DNA from: Beijerinckiaceae bacterium
GTDB lineage: Bacteria > Pseudomonadota > Alphaproteobacteria > Rhizobiales > Beijerinckiaceae
Assembly: GCA_947453155.1 (NCBI GenBank)
Contig: CANGFE010000022.1
Span: forward strand, 1 to 37,979
Length of the DNA: 37,979 nucleotides
Direction: 5' to 3'
Numbering within the stretch: position 1 is the stretch's first letter; each line of letters opens with the position of its first letter. The translations under genes and the position numbers were made by a program. Shown one piece after another: positions 14,967-24,617 of the stretch. Below the pieces are notes generated by a model that was given only the letters and a program-made list of their open reading frames with translations, searched no databases and was not told the origin of the DNA.

Positions 14967-17900
14967 ATGATCGCCGGTTGGGCCGCGGTTCTCACCGCGC
15001 TGGTCTATCTTTGCTTGCTGTTCGCCGTTGCGCATTACGGCGACACACATTCCAAATGGTTCAAAGGCCCGCGCAGCCGCCCCTTCATCTATGCGATGAC
15101 GCTGGGCCTGTTTTGCACGTCATGGACCTTTTTCGGTTCGGTCGGTTATGCCTCCGAAAAGGGACTCGAGTTTCTGCCGATCTATATCGGACCCATACTC
15201 GTTGTGGGTTTGGGCTATCCATTCATCCAGCGCGTCATCCGCCTCGCGCAATCACAAAACATCACATCTGTTGCTGACTTTGTCGCCTCACGCTTTGGCA
15301 AGTCGCAAGCGGTGGCTGGCGTTGTCGCGCTCATCGCCGTTGTCGGCGCTGTGCCCTATATTGCTCTGCAACTCAAAGCCATTTCGACCTCTGTACTCAC
15401 CAGCTTCGTGTCGCTGGATGCCAAATATATGGTGGTTGCGTCGCCGGGTGCGGGCACGATTGCTCTTCTCGTCACCTTGTTGCTGGCAGGCTTCGCCATG
15501 GCCTTCGGCACGCGCCACATTGATGCGACCGAGCACCAAGATGGTTTGATGCTGGCGGTCGCCGCCGAATCCATTGTGAAGCTGCTCGCCTTCATCTGTG
15601 TCGGCGCTTACGTGACGTGGGGCATGTTTGATGGATTTTCGGATCTGGCTGATCGCGCATCTGCTTATCCCATTCTCAAAAATGTCTTGGCCGACCCACC
15701 CGATCTGGACATATCTCTGACCACCATGTTGCTGTCAGCCTGCTGCATTCTGCTGCTGCCGCGCCAGTTTCATGTGGCCGTTGTTGAAAATCGCGATGAG
15801 CGGGATGTCGCCAAAGCCGCCTGGATTTTCCCCCTCTATCTCATAGGCATCAACATCTTCGTCATTCCGCTGGCCATTGCGGGACACTTGCTGTTTCCAG
15901 CGGGTGCGATCAATCGCGATATGACCGTGCTGGCGCTGCCGCTGATCGATCAAGCCAGTGTCATTGCGCTGATCGGTCTGGTGGGTGGCTTGTCTGCCGC
16001 AACCGCCATGGTGGTTGTCTCATCCGTCGCGCTGTCGATCATGGTGTCGAATGATCTGATTGTGCCGAGCCTATTGCGCTCTGTGCGTCTGCGCACTTGG
16101 ATTGAAGCGCATGATCTGGGCTCGCTGATCCTCATCATCCGCCGTATTTCGATCATTGTGCTTTTGCTGATGGCTTTTTCTTATTACCGCTTTGCGGGGG
16201 AAGCGCAGCTCGCCCAAATGGGTCTCTTGTCTTTCGCGGCCATTGCGCAAATTGCGCCTGCATTTCTGGGCGGCCTGTTCTGGAGCCGCGCCACAGCGCG
16301 CGGCGCGATTGCAGGTCTCGTGATTGGCCTTGTTGTCTGGGCCTATACTTTGCTGATCCCCTCGCTTGATACGAACTATCTTCTGCTCGACGCGCTTGTC
16401 AGCAATGGTCCGCTCGGCATGAGCTATCTCAAGCCGACAGCTTTGCTGGGCACAGAAATGCCGCCACTGGTGCATGGCACATTCTGGAGCCTCACCTGCA
16501 ATATTCTGGCTTTCATCGGCTTCTCACTGACGCGCGCGCCCAGTGCCATTGAGCGTCTGCAAGCGCAGACTTTTGTCGGCCCGAGCGGCTTGCCGCTGCC
16601 ACCCTCTTTCCGCTTGTGGAGCGGTGGCGTGACAGCGCGCGAATTGGAAGCCACTATCGGCCGCTATCTCGGCGTCGAGCATACGCGCCAAGCTTTTCAG
16701 GAATTTATGACGTCGCGCGATATGACGTTTACGCAGACGCTCGAAGCCGACGTGCATTTGCTGCGCTTTGCTGAACATTTGCTGGCCTCGGCCATTGGTG
16801 CGGCTTCCTCGCGTCTTGTGCTGGCGACGCTGTTGCGCCGACGCAATCTGTCGCGCGGCGCTGCACTGCGCCTCATTGATGATGCGGCCTCGACGCTTCA
16901 GCAAAACCGCGATCTACTGCAATATGCGCTCGACTTCGCACGCCAAGGCATCACGGTTTGCGACGCCGATCTGCGCCTCATCTGCTGGAACCGCGAATTC
17001 GGCGAGCTGTTCAATCTGCCCGGTGATAAATTGCGCATGGGCATTGGGCTAGAAGAAATCGTGCGCTTCAATGCGACACGCGGCATTTATGGCCCTGGCT
17101 CCATCGAAGATTATGTCGCCACGCGTTTGCAATCGCTCGTCTCGGAGGGCGAGCCCTTCCGCCTGCGCCTCTATCCACCTGTCAGCTGCGTCATTGAAAT
17201 CCGCTCCTCGCGCCTGCCCGATGGCGGTGTCGTGACGACTTACACCGATGTATCGGAAGCAGTGGCTGCCGAAGAAGCGCTCGAGCGCACCAATGAATCG
17301 CTTGAACAGCGCGTGCGCGAACGCACCGAACAACTTACGCGCCTGAACGACGAACTCGGCCGCGCCAAGCAAGAAGCCGATGATGCCAATGTCTCCAAGA
17401 CGCGCTTCTTGGCGGCCGCCAGCCATGACATTTTGCAACCGCTCAATGCCGCGCGTCTTTACGCCACCTCTCTGCTGGAGCGCATGGAGAAAGACACAGG
17501 CGCACTCGACCCCAACCGGCAAGATCATGGCTTGGCGCGCAATCTTGATGCTTCATTGGAGGCGGTGGAAGAAATTCTGACAGCCCTGCTCGATATTTCC
17601 CGCCTCGATGCGGGCGCTATGAAAGCCGAGCCAACGCATTTCCGCCTTGATGATATTCTGCGCCAATTGCGGATTGAATTTACCCCGACCGCGCGCGAAA
17701 GAGGCCTCCATTTGGTCTTCGTGCCCAGCAGTGTGTCAATCCGCTCAGATCGACGTTTGTTGCGCCGTCTGCTGCAAAATCTCATTTCCAATGCGATCAA
17801 ATATACGCCCAAAGGTCGCGTCTTGGTCGGGTGCCGGCGCGTCGGCACAGATAAAGTGCGCGTGGAAGTCTGGGATACGGGCATTGGTATTCCCGAAGAC

Positions 17901-18515
17901 AAGCAGAAAAATGTGTTTCGTGAATTTGAACGTCTCACCGCAGGCGCGCGTACAGCATCGGGCCTTGGGCTCGGTCTGTCTATCGTCGAGCGATTGAGCA
18001 AAGTGCTGGACCATCCAATCACTCTGCGCTCGAAGCCGCATAAAGGCTCGGTCTTCACCGTTGATCTGCCGGTTGTGGAAGCAGCACCCACATCGCATGA
18101 AGCGCACGAATCCGCTCCCCACGCGCACCTGCCATTGGCAGGGCTTTGCGTGCTCACGATTGATAATGAGCCGCGCATTCTTGAAGGCATGGAAGCTTTG
18201 CTCTCGGGCTGGGGCTGCAAAGTCGTGGCTGCGGCCACCGAGCGCGAAGCGGGCGGCATTCTCGCGCGACTCGGCATTCTGCCAGACGTCCTGATCGCTG
18301 ATTATCATCTCGACGATACGAACGGGATTTATGTCATCCATTCGCTGCGCGACAAGATTGATGATGGCCTGCCTGCCATTCTGCTCACCGCAGATCGCTC
18401 ACCCGAAGTGCGCGACCGCGCGGCGGCGGCTGGTATCCATGTCTTGAACAAGCCGCTCAAGCCTGCCGCTCTGCGCTCGCTGCTCAGCCAATGGCGTGTT
18501 GCGATCCGCGCATGA
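14967..18515 (+). CDS. Hybrid sensor histidine kinase with sodium/solute symporter domain (CrbS/MxtR-like)
   Basis: A 1182-residue membrane sensor. Residues 1-530 hold about a dozen transmembrane helices of the sodium:solute symporter (PutP) type, with the SSS-kinase hallmark FCTSWTFFGSVGYASEKGLEFLPIYIGP. A PAS region follows (about 640-760: GITVCDADLRLICWNREFGELFNLP), then a coiled coil (ALERTNESLEQRVRERTEQL), HisKA with His820 in AAASHDILQPLNAARLYA, HATPase (NLISNAIKYTP; DTGIGIPEDKQ; GLGLGLSIVERL) and a C-terminal receiver with Asp1112 (LIADYHLDD) and Lys in LNKPLKP. This layout matches CrbS of Vibrio and MxtR of Pseudomonas, which control acetate and short-chain acid use through a LuxR-type regulator. 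A matching regulator lies at 34403-35071, and the neighbour is a beta-oxidation operon. The ligand is inferred, not seen. Confidence 0.9.
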   Translation: MIAGWAAVLTALVYLCLLFAVAHYGDTHSKWFKGPRSRPFIYAMTLGLFCTSWTFFGSVGYASEKGLEFLPIYIGPILVVGLGYPFIQRVIRLAQSQNITSVADFVASRFGKSQAVAGVVALIAVVGAVPYIALQLKAISTSVLTSFVSLDAKYMVVASPGAGTIALLVTLLLAGFAMAFGTRHIDATEHQDGLMLAVAAESIVKLLAFICVGAYVTWGMFDGFSDLADRASAYPILKNVLADPPDLDISLTTMLLSACCILLLPRQFHVAVVENRDERDVAKAAWIFPLYLIGINIFVIPLAIAGHLLFPAGAINRDMTVLALPLIDQASVIALIGLVGGLSAATAMVVVSSVALSIMVSNDLIVPSLLRSVRLRTWIEAHDLGSLILIIRRISIIVLLLMAFSYYRFAGEAQLAQMGLLSFAAIAQIAPAFLGGLFWSRATARGAIAGLVIGLVVWAYTLLIPSLDTNYLLLDALVSNGPLGMSYLKPTALLGTEMPPLVHGTFWSLTCNILAFIGFSLTRAPSAIERLQAQTFVGPSGLPLPPSFRLWSGGVTARELEATIGRYLGVEHTRQAFQEFMTSRDMTFTQTLEADVHLLRFAEHLLASAIGAASSRLVLATLLRRRNLSRGAALRLIDDAASTLQQNRDLLQYALDFARQGITVCDADLRLICWNREFGELFNLPGDKLRMGIGLEEIVRFNATRGIYGPGSIEDYVATRLQSLVSEGEPFRLRLYPPVSCVIEIRSSRLPDGGVVTTYTDVSEAVAAEEALERTNESLEQRVRERTEQLTRLNDELGRAKQEADDANVSKTRFLAAASHDILQPLNAARLYATSLLERMEKDTGALDPNRQDHGLARNLDASLEAVEEILTALLDISRLDAGAMKAEPTHFRLDDILRQLRIEFTPTARERGLHLVFVPSSVSIRSDRRLLRRLLQNLISNAIKYTPKGRVLVGCRRVGTDKVRVEVWDTGIGIPEDKQKNVFREFERLTAGARTASGLGLGLSIVERLSKVLDHPITLRSKPHKGSVFTVDLPVVEAAPTSHEAHESAPHAHLPLAGLCVLTIDNEPRILEGMEALLSGWGCKVVAAATEREAGGILARLGILPDVLIADYHLDDTNGIYVIHSLRDKIDDGLPAILLTADRSPEVRDRAAAAGIHVLNKPLKPAALRSLLSQWRVAIRA

Positions 18516-18518
18516 TCT

Positions 18519-20726
18519 TTATGCAGCGGCTTTGGCTGCCAGCAAACGACCGTAAAACGTCTCTTTCTTGGCGGCCATATCGAGCAGCAGATCGCACGGT
18601 TTAAAGCGGGGGCCATGCCTCTTAGCGAGATGATCGCAGAGAAGCACGAATTCGCGCACACCCATGCCATCGATATAACTCAGCGTCCCGCCCGTGAAAG
18701 GCGCAAAGCCGAAGCCCAGAATGGAGCCGACATCGGCTTCGCGCGGATCAACCACCACACCCTCTTCCACCGTGCGCGCGGCTTCGAGCGCTTGTGTCAC
18801 CAGAAAGCGCTGCTTCATCTCGTCGACGTCGAGCGTGTCGGGATCAAGCGTGACTGTTTGCAAATCGGCAAGGCCGTCCCATAGGCGCTTGGCGCCCTTT
18901 TCGGGATAATCATAAAAGCCTTTGCCATTCTTGCGACCCAAGCGGCCATGCTTGTTGACCAGCGCATCCAGCAATTGCTCTTGTGCAGGATCGACAGCGC
19001 CCGCACCCAGATCAGCTTTGGTAGCTTGCAGAATTTTCCACGCCAGAGCGAGCGCCACTTCATCATTGAGCGAGAGCGGGCCGACAGGCATGCCAGCCAT
19101 ACGTGCGACATTCTCCACCATGGCAGCAGGCACGCCCTCCATGAACATGAGATGGCCTTCGCGCACATAATTGAGCACGCAGCGGTTGGCATAAAAGCCG
19201 CGGGAATCATTCACCACAATCGGCGTCTTGCGCAGTATCCGGATGAAATCCAGCGCGGTGGCGAGTGCACGATCTCCGGTCTTGGCGCCCTTGATCACTT
19301 CCACCAGCATCATGCGCTCGACAGGCGAGAAGAAATGAATGCCGACGAAATCAGCGGGACGCGAAAAATTCTCAGCTAGCGACGTAATCGGCAAAGTCGA
19401 TGTGTTGGAGGCGAAAATCGTGCCGGGCTTCATCGCCGCTTCCGCTTTGCGGATCGTGTCGGCTTTGACTGCGCGATCTTCAAACACGGCTTCGATCACC
19501 AGATCGCAATCACTCAGTACGGCATAATCATCGCCTGGCGTAATATGCGCGAGAAGCGCATCACGGTCGGCCGTTTTGGCGCGACCTTTGGCAATTTGCT
19601 CACTCATCAATTTGTGCGAATGCATTTTGCCCTTGTCAGCGGCCTCCAGCGTGCGGTCGAGCAACACGACATCGAGACCGTTCAGCGCGCTCACATAGGC
19701 AATGCTGGCGCCCATAAAGCCTGCGCCGATAATGCCGACTTTCTTGATCTCGACGCGCGGCTCGGCTTTGGGACGGCGTGCGCCTTTGTTCAATTCGCCC
19801 ATCGAGACGAAGAGCGAGCGGATCATGGCGCGCGCTTCTTTCGTTCCCAAAATATGCGCGAACCAGCGGCTCTCGACCCGCAAAGCCAAATCCATCGGCA
19901 ATTGCAGACCTTCAAAGGCGGCATGCAGAATGGCTTTGGCCGCGGGATAATTATCCTGCGTCTCGCGGCGATAAATGGCATTGGCAGCAGGCCAAATCAT
20001 CATGCCCGTGGGAGAATAAACGCGCCCTGATGGTGGTTTGAATTTCGGATCATCCCACGGGGCCACGCCTTTATTGCCAGCAATAATCCACGCGCGTGCT
20101 TTCTCATGCAGCTCGGCCTTTGGTACGACCTCATGCACAAGCCCCATGGCCTTAGCTGCATTGGCTTTGAGCTGCTCACCTTTGAACAGCATTTGCAAAG
20201 CATCCCCCGTTGGCATGAGACGGATCACACGCTGCGTGCCGCCAGCGCCGGGGAAGAGACCGACTTTCACTTCCGGCAGGCCGACACGCGTTTTTGGATT
20301 GTCGGTGACTAAGCGATGGTGACAGGCGAGCGCCAATTCAAAGGCGCCGCCCAGGCAAATGCCATCAATGGCCGCAACCCAAGGCTTGCCGCTCGTCTCC
20401 AGCTCGCGATAGATCAGAGACAATCGGCGTGTGCCGTCAAAAAATTCCTGACGCGCAATCTCTTCGCCCTTCACGGCAGCCGTCTCAGCAAAGCGATGGC
20501 TCGAGGCCTCCAACATGCCAAGGTCAGCGCCGCCGGAAAAATCGGGCTTGGCCGAGATGACCACGCAGCCCTTCACCGCTTGGTCGGAGACAACATGTCG
20601 GATCACAAGCTCCAATTCATTCATCACCTCTTCGGTGATGACATTCATGGAGCGGTCTTGCATGTCCCATGTGAGGGTCGCCACACCTTCATCATCAAGA
20701 TCGAAACGGAAGTTTTTGAGATTCAT
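18519..20726 (-). CDS. fadB: Bifunctional enoyl-CoA hydratase/3-hydroxyacyl-CoA dehydrogenase (FadB/FadJ type)
   Basis: The 735-residue trifunctional-complex alpha subunit performs hydration of enoyl-CoA and NAD-dependent oxidation of 3-hydroxyacyl-CoA in fatty-acid beta-oxidation. The hydratase domain (1-200) contains [20 protein letters not shown] with Glu130 and [18 protein letters not shown] with Glu152. The dehydrogenase domain begins near 328 with the Rossmann motif [15 protein letters not shown] and includes [22 protein letters not shown] and [12 protein letters not shown]. The ATG at 20726 is preceded by GGGAGG and follows the thiolase stop by 11 bases. It is third in the operon acyl-CoA dehydrogenase > thiolase > fadB. 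Only three bases separate its stop from that of the convergent kinase. Confidence 0.95.
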   Translation of the reverse strand: MNLKNFRFDLDDEGVATLTWDMQDRSMNVITEEVMNELELVIRHVVSDQAVKGCVVISAKPDFSGGADLGMLEASSHRFAETAAVKGEEIARQEFFDGTRRLSLIYRELETSGKPWVAAIDGICLGGAFELALACHHRLVTDNPKTRVGLPEVKVGLFPGAGGTQRVIRLMPTGDALQMLFKGEQLKANAAKAMGLVHEVVPKAELHEKARAWIIAGNKGVAPWDDPKFKPPSGRVYSPTGMMIWPAANAIYRRETQDNYPAAKAILHAAFEGLQLPMDLALRVESRWFAHILGTKEARAMIRSLFVSMGELNKGARRPKAEPRVEIKKVGIIGAGFMGASIAYVSALNGLDVVLLDRTLEAADKGKMHSHKLMSEQIAKGRAKTADRDALLAHITPGDDYAVLSDCDLVIEAVFEDRAVKADTIRKAEAAMKPGTIFASNTSTLPITSLAENFSRPADFVGIHFFSPVERMMLVEVIKGAKTGDRALATALDFIRILRKTPIVVNDSRGFYANRCVLNYVREGHLMFMEGVPAAMVENVARMAGMPVGPLSLNDEVALALAWKILQATKADLGAGAVDPAQEQLLDALVNKHGRLGRKNGKGFYDYPEKGAKRLWDGLADLQTVTLDPDTLDVDEMKQRFLVTQALEAARTVEEGVVVDPREADVGSILGFGFAPFTGGTLSYIDGMGVREFVLLCDHLAKRHGPRFKPCDLLLDMAAKKETFYGRLLAAKAAA

Positions 20727-20737
20727 GATGGCCTCCC

Positions 20738-21946
20738 TCAAACTCGTTCGATGATGGTGGCCGTGCCCATGCCGGCACCAATGCACAGCGTGATCAAAGC
20801 GGTTGATTTGCCGGTGCGCTCCAATTCATCAAGCGCCATGCCCAAGATCATCGCGCCTGTGGCACCCAGCGGATGGCCCAAAGCAATGGCGCCGCCATTC
20901 ACATTGACCCGCGCTGGATCGAGATCGAAAGCCTGCAAATAGCGCAAGACAACAGCGGCAAAAGCTTCATTGACCTCGAAGAGATCAATATCCGAAATGC
21001 GCATGCCCGTGCGCTTCAAAAGTTTGCGCGTCACATCGACCGGACCCGTCAGCATGAGCGCTGGTTCGGAGCCAATATTGGCAAAGGCACGAATGCGCGC
21101 GCGCGGCTTCAAGCCTGCGGCTTTGCCCGCCTCTTCATTGCCAATCAGCACAGCCGCTGCGCCATCAACAATGCCCGACGAATTGCCCGCATGATGCACA
21201 TGGTTCAGCTTTTCAATCTCGGGATGAGCTTGGATCGCCACAGCGCCAAAGCCGCCCTGCTCAGCCATCATCACGAAGGATGGCTTCAGTGCCGCCAGTG
21301 ACTGCATGTCGGTCGAGGGGCGCATATGTTCATCGCGGTCGAGAATTTTGAGGCCATTCACATCGCGCACAGCGACGATTGATGGCGCAAAATGTCCCGC
21401 TTCCCACGCCTGCGCAGCGCGCTTCTGGCTCTCCACTGCATAAGCATCAACCGCTTCGCGCGAAAAACCATATTTGGTGGCGATGAGATCAGCCGAAATG
21501 CCCTGCGGCATGAAGTAAGAAGGAATGGCAATCGCGGGATCAACCGGCCATGCGCCGCCTGACGCACCAATGCCCACGCGGCTCATGCTCTCAACACCGC
21601 CGCCAATCGCCATATCATGCTGGCCGGACATGACCTGCGCGGCAGCGAAATTCACCGCATCGAGACCCGATGCGCAAAAGCGATTGATCTGCACACCCGG
21701 CACATGATGCCCATATTCGGAACTGAGCGCGGCTGCGCGTGCAATATTGCCGCCCGCTTCACCCACCGGATCGACGCAGCCGAGAATCACATCATCAACC
21801 AATTGCGTGTCGAGATGATTGCGATGTCGCAGTGCTTTGAGCGCCGTTGTGGCAAGTCCCAATGTGGAAACTTCATGCAAAGCGCCATCGGGCTTGCCGC
21901 GTCCGCGCGGCGTGCGCACATGGTCGTAGATAAAAGCCTGCGCCAT
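20738..21946 (-). CDS. fadA: Acetyl-CoA C-acyltransferase (thiolase, FadA type)
   Basis: A 402-residue thiolase that cleaves 3-ketoacyl-CoA with CoA to release acetyl-CoA. Catalytic residues are Cys91 ([15 protein letters not shown]), His358 ([15 protein letters not shown]) and Cys388 ([10 protein letters not shown]). The N-terminus [26 protein letters not shown] is typical of the FadA-like acetyl-CoA acetyltransferases paired with FadB. The ATG at 21946 follows GAGGA; the frame is open further upstream but that part lies within the 3' end of the acyl-CoA dehydrogenase gene. It is second of three co-directional genes with gaps of about ten bases, so the three products are made together. Confidence 0.95.
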   Translation of the reverse strand: MAQAFIYDHVRTPRGRGKPDGALHEVSTLGLATTALKALRHRNHLDTQLVDDVILGCVDPVGEAGGNIARAAALSSEYGHHVPGVQINRFCASGLDAVNFAAAQVMSGQHDMAIGGGVESMSRVGIGASGGAWPVDPAIAIPSYFMPQGISADLIATKYGFSREAVDAYAVESQKRAAQAWEAGHFAPSIVAVRDVNGLKILDRDEHMRPSTDMQSLAALKPSFVMMAEQGGFGAVAIQAHPEIEKLNHVHHAGNSSGIVDGAAAVLIGNEEAGKAAGLKPRARIRAFANIGSEPALMLTGPVDVTRKLLKRTGMRISDIDLFEVNEAFAAVVLRYLQAFDLDPARVNVNGGAIALGHPLGATGAMILGMALDELERTGKSTALITLCIGAGMGTATIIERV

Positions 21947-21956
21947 GGCATCCTCC

Positions 21957-23750
21957 TCAAAAAGCTTCGGCGGGCAGAGCCATGAGAGCCTCAGCCCCCG
22001 CCGACAAACGCGCCAGCCGCGCGCCTGTCTCCGGCATGATGCGCTCCATATAGAAGCGCGCAACAATCAACTTGGCATCCATTTCAGCCGCCGTCGATGG
22101 ATCGTCTGCTTTGCAGCGCAAAGCCGCTTGCGCCATGACAAGCCACATCTGCCCCATAGCGACAAGTCCGAAGAGATGCATGTAATCGGTGGAAGCCGCA
22201 CCCGCATTATCGGGCTTGGCCAGCGCATTCTGCATCAGCCACATGGTCGCCTTTTGCAAATGGTCGAGCCCCGTCTTGAGGCTCTTGGCGAGTGGTGCCA
22301 GCGTCGCATCATTTTCAGCGCGCTGCACGGTCTCGCCCACTTTCTTGAAATAGGCCATGACAGCGCGGCCATTGTCTTTGGGCAATTTGCGGCCCACCAG
22401 ATCAAGCGCCTGAATGCCATTGGCGCCTTCATAGATCATGGCAATGCGCGCATCGCGCACAAATTGCTCCATGCCCCATTCACCCACGTAACCATGCCCG
22501 CCAAAAACCTGCTGCGCTTTGACCGTATTATCGAAGCCCACATCTGTGAGGACACCTTTCAACACAGGCGTCAAAAGGCCGAGCATATCTTCGGCTTCCT
22601 CGCGCGCTTTCTCGTCGGACGAGCGCGCCACCACATCGGCCTGCAAAGCGGCTTCCAGAATGAGCCCGCGGGCGGCTTCATTAAAAGCACGCATCTCTAG
22701 CAACATGCGCCGCACATCGGGATGCACGATGATCGGATCAGCCGCCTTGTCTTTGTCTTTGGCGCCCGACAAAGCGCGCCCCTGAATACGATCACGCGCA
22801 TAGGAGACGGCATTTTGATAGGCGACTTCCGACATGGACAGGCCCTGCACGGCCACACCCAGACGGGCCTCATTCATCATGACGAACATGGCATTTAATC
22901 CGCGATTTTCTTCGCCAATCAAAAAGCCTGTGGCGCCATCATAATTCATCACACAGGTCGAATTGCCGTGAATGCCCATCTTATGTTCGATGGAGCCGCA
23001 GGACACAGCATTGCGCGCACCGGGATTGCCCTGCGCATCCGGCAAGAACTTCGGCACGATGAACATGGAAATGCCCTTCGTGCCGGCAGGCGCGCCTTCA
23101 ATCCGCGCCAGAACCAAATGGATGATATTGGTGGTGAGATCATGCTCACCGGCCGAGATGAAAATCTTCTGGCCGGTGATCGAGAAAGTACCATCAGCAT
23201 TGCGCTTGGCGCGTGTCTTGATGAGACCCAAATCCGTACCGCAATGGGGCTCGGTTAGATTCATCGTGCCCGACCATTCGCCGGAAACGAGTTTGGGCAT
23301 GTAGAGATTTTTCTGCTCATCATTCGCATGCACAAGAAGCGCAGCTTGCGCACCGCGTGTCAGGCCGGGATAGAGCGAGAAAGCCATATTGGCGGATGTG
23401 GCAAATTCATTGATCGCCGCAGCCAATGTGTAAGGAAGCCCCTGTCCGCCATATTCAGCAGGTGCCGCCAGTCCAATCCAGCCACCTTCTGCATAGGCTT
23501 TATAAGCCTCGCGAAAACCTTTCGGCGTGATGACAGAGCCATCCGCCTGCCGCTTGCAGCCTTCGCGGTCACCCGAAACATTCAGCGGCTGCAACACTTC
23601 TTCGCAAATCCGCCCGCCTTCGGAGAGAATCGCTTCGACCACGTCAGGCGTGGCATCGGCAAAGCCCGGCAGCTGCGCATGGGCCTGAAAGCCCACGACA
23701 TGATTGAGGAGAAACTGAACCTGTTCGACTGGAGCCCGATAGGTCGGCAT
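21957..23750 (-). CDS. Acyl-CoA dehydrogenase with C-terminal extension domain
   Basis: A 597-residue FAD enzyme catalysing the first oxidation of acyl-CoA. It has the N-terminal extension [18 protein letters not shown], the FAD/substrate region [19 protein letters not shown] and [14 protein letters not shown], and [17 protein letters not shown] containing the catalytic Glu region. The extra C-terminal helical domain and the length match the large subfamily that includes DmdC and many 'acyl-CoA dehydrogenase C-terminal' proteins, rather than the 380-residue short-chain enzymes. The ATG at 23750 follows AGGAG well; an earlier start at 23777 is unlikely. It leads the operon with fadA and fadB downstream, and its promoter carries a 24-base palindrome. 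Confidence 0.93.
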   Translation of the reverse strand: MPTYRAPVEQVQFLLNHVVGFQAHAQLPGFADATPDVVEAILSEGGRICEEVLQPLNVSGDREGCKRQADGSVITPKGFREAYKAYAEGGWIGLAAPAEYGGQGLPYTLAAAINEFATSANMAFSLYPGLTRGAQAALLVHANDEQKNLYMPKLVSGEWSGTMNLTEPHCGTDLGLIKTRAKRNADGTFSITGQKIFISAGEHDLTTNIIHLVLARIEGAPAGTKGISMFIVPKFLPDAQGNPGARNAVSCGSIEHKMGIHGNSTCVMNYDGATGFLIGEENRGLNAMFVMMNEARLGVAVQGLSMSEVAYQNAVSYARDRIQGRALSGAKDKDKAADPIIVHPDVRRMLLEMRAFNEAARGLILEAALQADVVARSSDEKAREEAEDMLGLLTPVLKGVLTDVGFDNTVKAQQVFGGHGYVGEWGMEQFVRDARIAMIYEGANGIQALDLVGRKLPKDNGRAVMAYFKKVGETVQRAENDATLAPLAKSLKTGLDHLQKATMWLMQNALAKPDNAGAASTDYMHLFGLVAMGQMWLVMAQAALRCKADDPSTAAEMDAKLIVARFYMERIMPETGARLARLSAGAEALMALPAEAF

Positions 23751-23786
23751 GGCCGTCTCCTTGGAGATGTTTCGCACCCTGTGTCT

Positions 23787-23825
23787 ATTTAGTTTATATG
23801 TAAACTAAATGACCTTATGTTTCAA
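23787..23825 (-). promoter_or_regulatory. Promoter and MerR-type operator of the beta-oxidation operon
   Basis: ATTTAGTTTA (23787-23796) and TAAACTAAAT (23801-23810) form a perfect 10-bp inverted repeat with a four-base centre, 37 bases upstream of the acyl-CoA dehydrogenase start. On the minus strand TTGAAA (23825-23820) and TACATA (23802-23797), 17 bases apart, could be the -35 and -10. The dyad thus overlaps the core promoter. AT-rich palindromes of this kind are bound by MerR regulators of acyl-CoA catabolism such as LiuR. The MerR gene next door is the obvious ligand. Confidence 0.6.
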
Positions 23826-23835
23826 GCGTCGAAAC

Positions 23836-23866
23836 AAATAAAAAGCCCGCCGCAAAGCGACGGGCT
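23836..23866 (-). terminator. Intrinsic terminator of the merR gene
   Basis: On the minus strand AGCCCGTCGC (23866-23857), loop TTT and GCGGCGGGCT (23853-23844) form a stem with one mismatch, followed by TTTTATTTG. It lies 26 bases past the merR stop and before the operon promoter, so merR and the beta-oxidation genes are separate units. Confidence 0.8.
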
Positions 23867-23891
23867 CTTCACCTTTCACCGTCAGGCGAAA

Positions 23892-24362
23892 TCAGGCGAC
23901 GGCGGCCTCTTGCGGGGTAGCTTGGTCAGCTCCCTGCATTTTGGCGTGAGTCGCGCGCAGCTCCTCAATGGCCACATCGAGGTCGCGGCGCTGGCGCTCC
24001 AGCAGCGCAATCTGGTCAAGGACCTGTCCCGGCGCCAAAGCCAGACCCGGTGACGCAGAGTTATCCTCTGTTTCTTGAACCATCCGACGGATCTCCGTCA
24101 GCGTGAATCCGAGCTGTTTTCCCTTCAAAATCAACTCAAGTCGGGCGCGGGTGTTGGCGTCATAGAGACGGGTCACACCACGGCGCAGAGGCTGTAACAG
24201 GCCCCTTTCCTCATAGAAACGCAGGGCCCTTAAACTCAGCCCATAGAGGCGCGAAACATCGCCTATCGACATGAAATCACTCTCAGACACGGGGCGTTCT
24301 ACGCCAAAAGGCCGGCTCTTAGGGGCTAAAAGCGCGGAACGGCGGCTGTCCTCGGTCAGCAT
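23892..24362 (-). CDS. MerR-family transcriptional regulator
   Basis: A 156-residue regulator. After a 28-residue variable N-terminus comes the MerR winged-helix domain (MSIGDVSRLYGLSLRALRFYEERGLLQPLRR, then LELILKGKQLGFTLTEIRRMV) and a dimerising coiled coil (LDQIALLERQRRDLDVAIEELRATHAKMQ). No Cys cluster for metals is present, so a CoA- or acyl-type effector, or none, is more likely than a metal. The ATG at 24362 lies six bases after GAGG. It is immediately upstream of and co-directional with the beta-oxidation operon, and its likely target is the palindrome at 23787-23810. The N-terminal extension is longer than in most family members. Confidence 0.88.
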   Translation of the reverse strand: MLTEDSRRSALLAPKSRPFGVERPVSESDFMSIGDVSRLYGLSLRALRFYEERGLLQPLRRGVTRLYDANTRARLELILKGKQLGFTLTEIRRMVQETEDNSASPGLALAPGQVLDQIALLERQRRDLDVAIEELRATHAKMQGADQATPQEAAVA

Positions 24363-24530
24363 TGGCAACCTCTTTTCTCAAAATCAGAACCACAACCATT
24401 ACGGGAAGTGATACATTTATTGCAACGCCTGAGATTAACCCTGAGTCGCGCGATTTTGCAATCGGAGATTGTACCCTTCGGTCAGCACAACCGCCGTTTG
24501 CTAGCGGGCCTTTGCCAAATGAGGTCATGG

Positions 24531-24587
24531 TTAACGCCGTGTTTACCCTGATTGGCGAAGGTCGGGCTGGGCTCCAGGTAGCGATTC
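24531..24587 (+). promoter_or_regulatory. CtrA-like box and GANTC site upstream of the podJ-like gene
   Basis: TTAA-CGCCGTG-TTTA (24531-24545) matches the alphaproteobacterial CtrA consensus TTAA-N7-TTAA with one mismatch, and GATTC (24583-24587) is a CcrM methylation site about 30 bases before the start codon. Both are cell-cycle control elements, fitting a polarity gene. The sites are short; one match of each could arise by chance. Confidence 0.4.
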
Positions 24588-24617
24588 AATGGCTTGGGCC
24601 GCGGCGAGATCGGTTGG

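Noticed and set aside
17525-18277. 250-residue open frame on the minus strand inside the kinase gene
   Set aside because: It is the antisense of a strongly supported kinase/receiver region, is rich in Arg and Ser as expected for a shadow frame, and has no recognisable motif.
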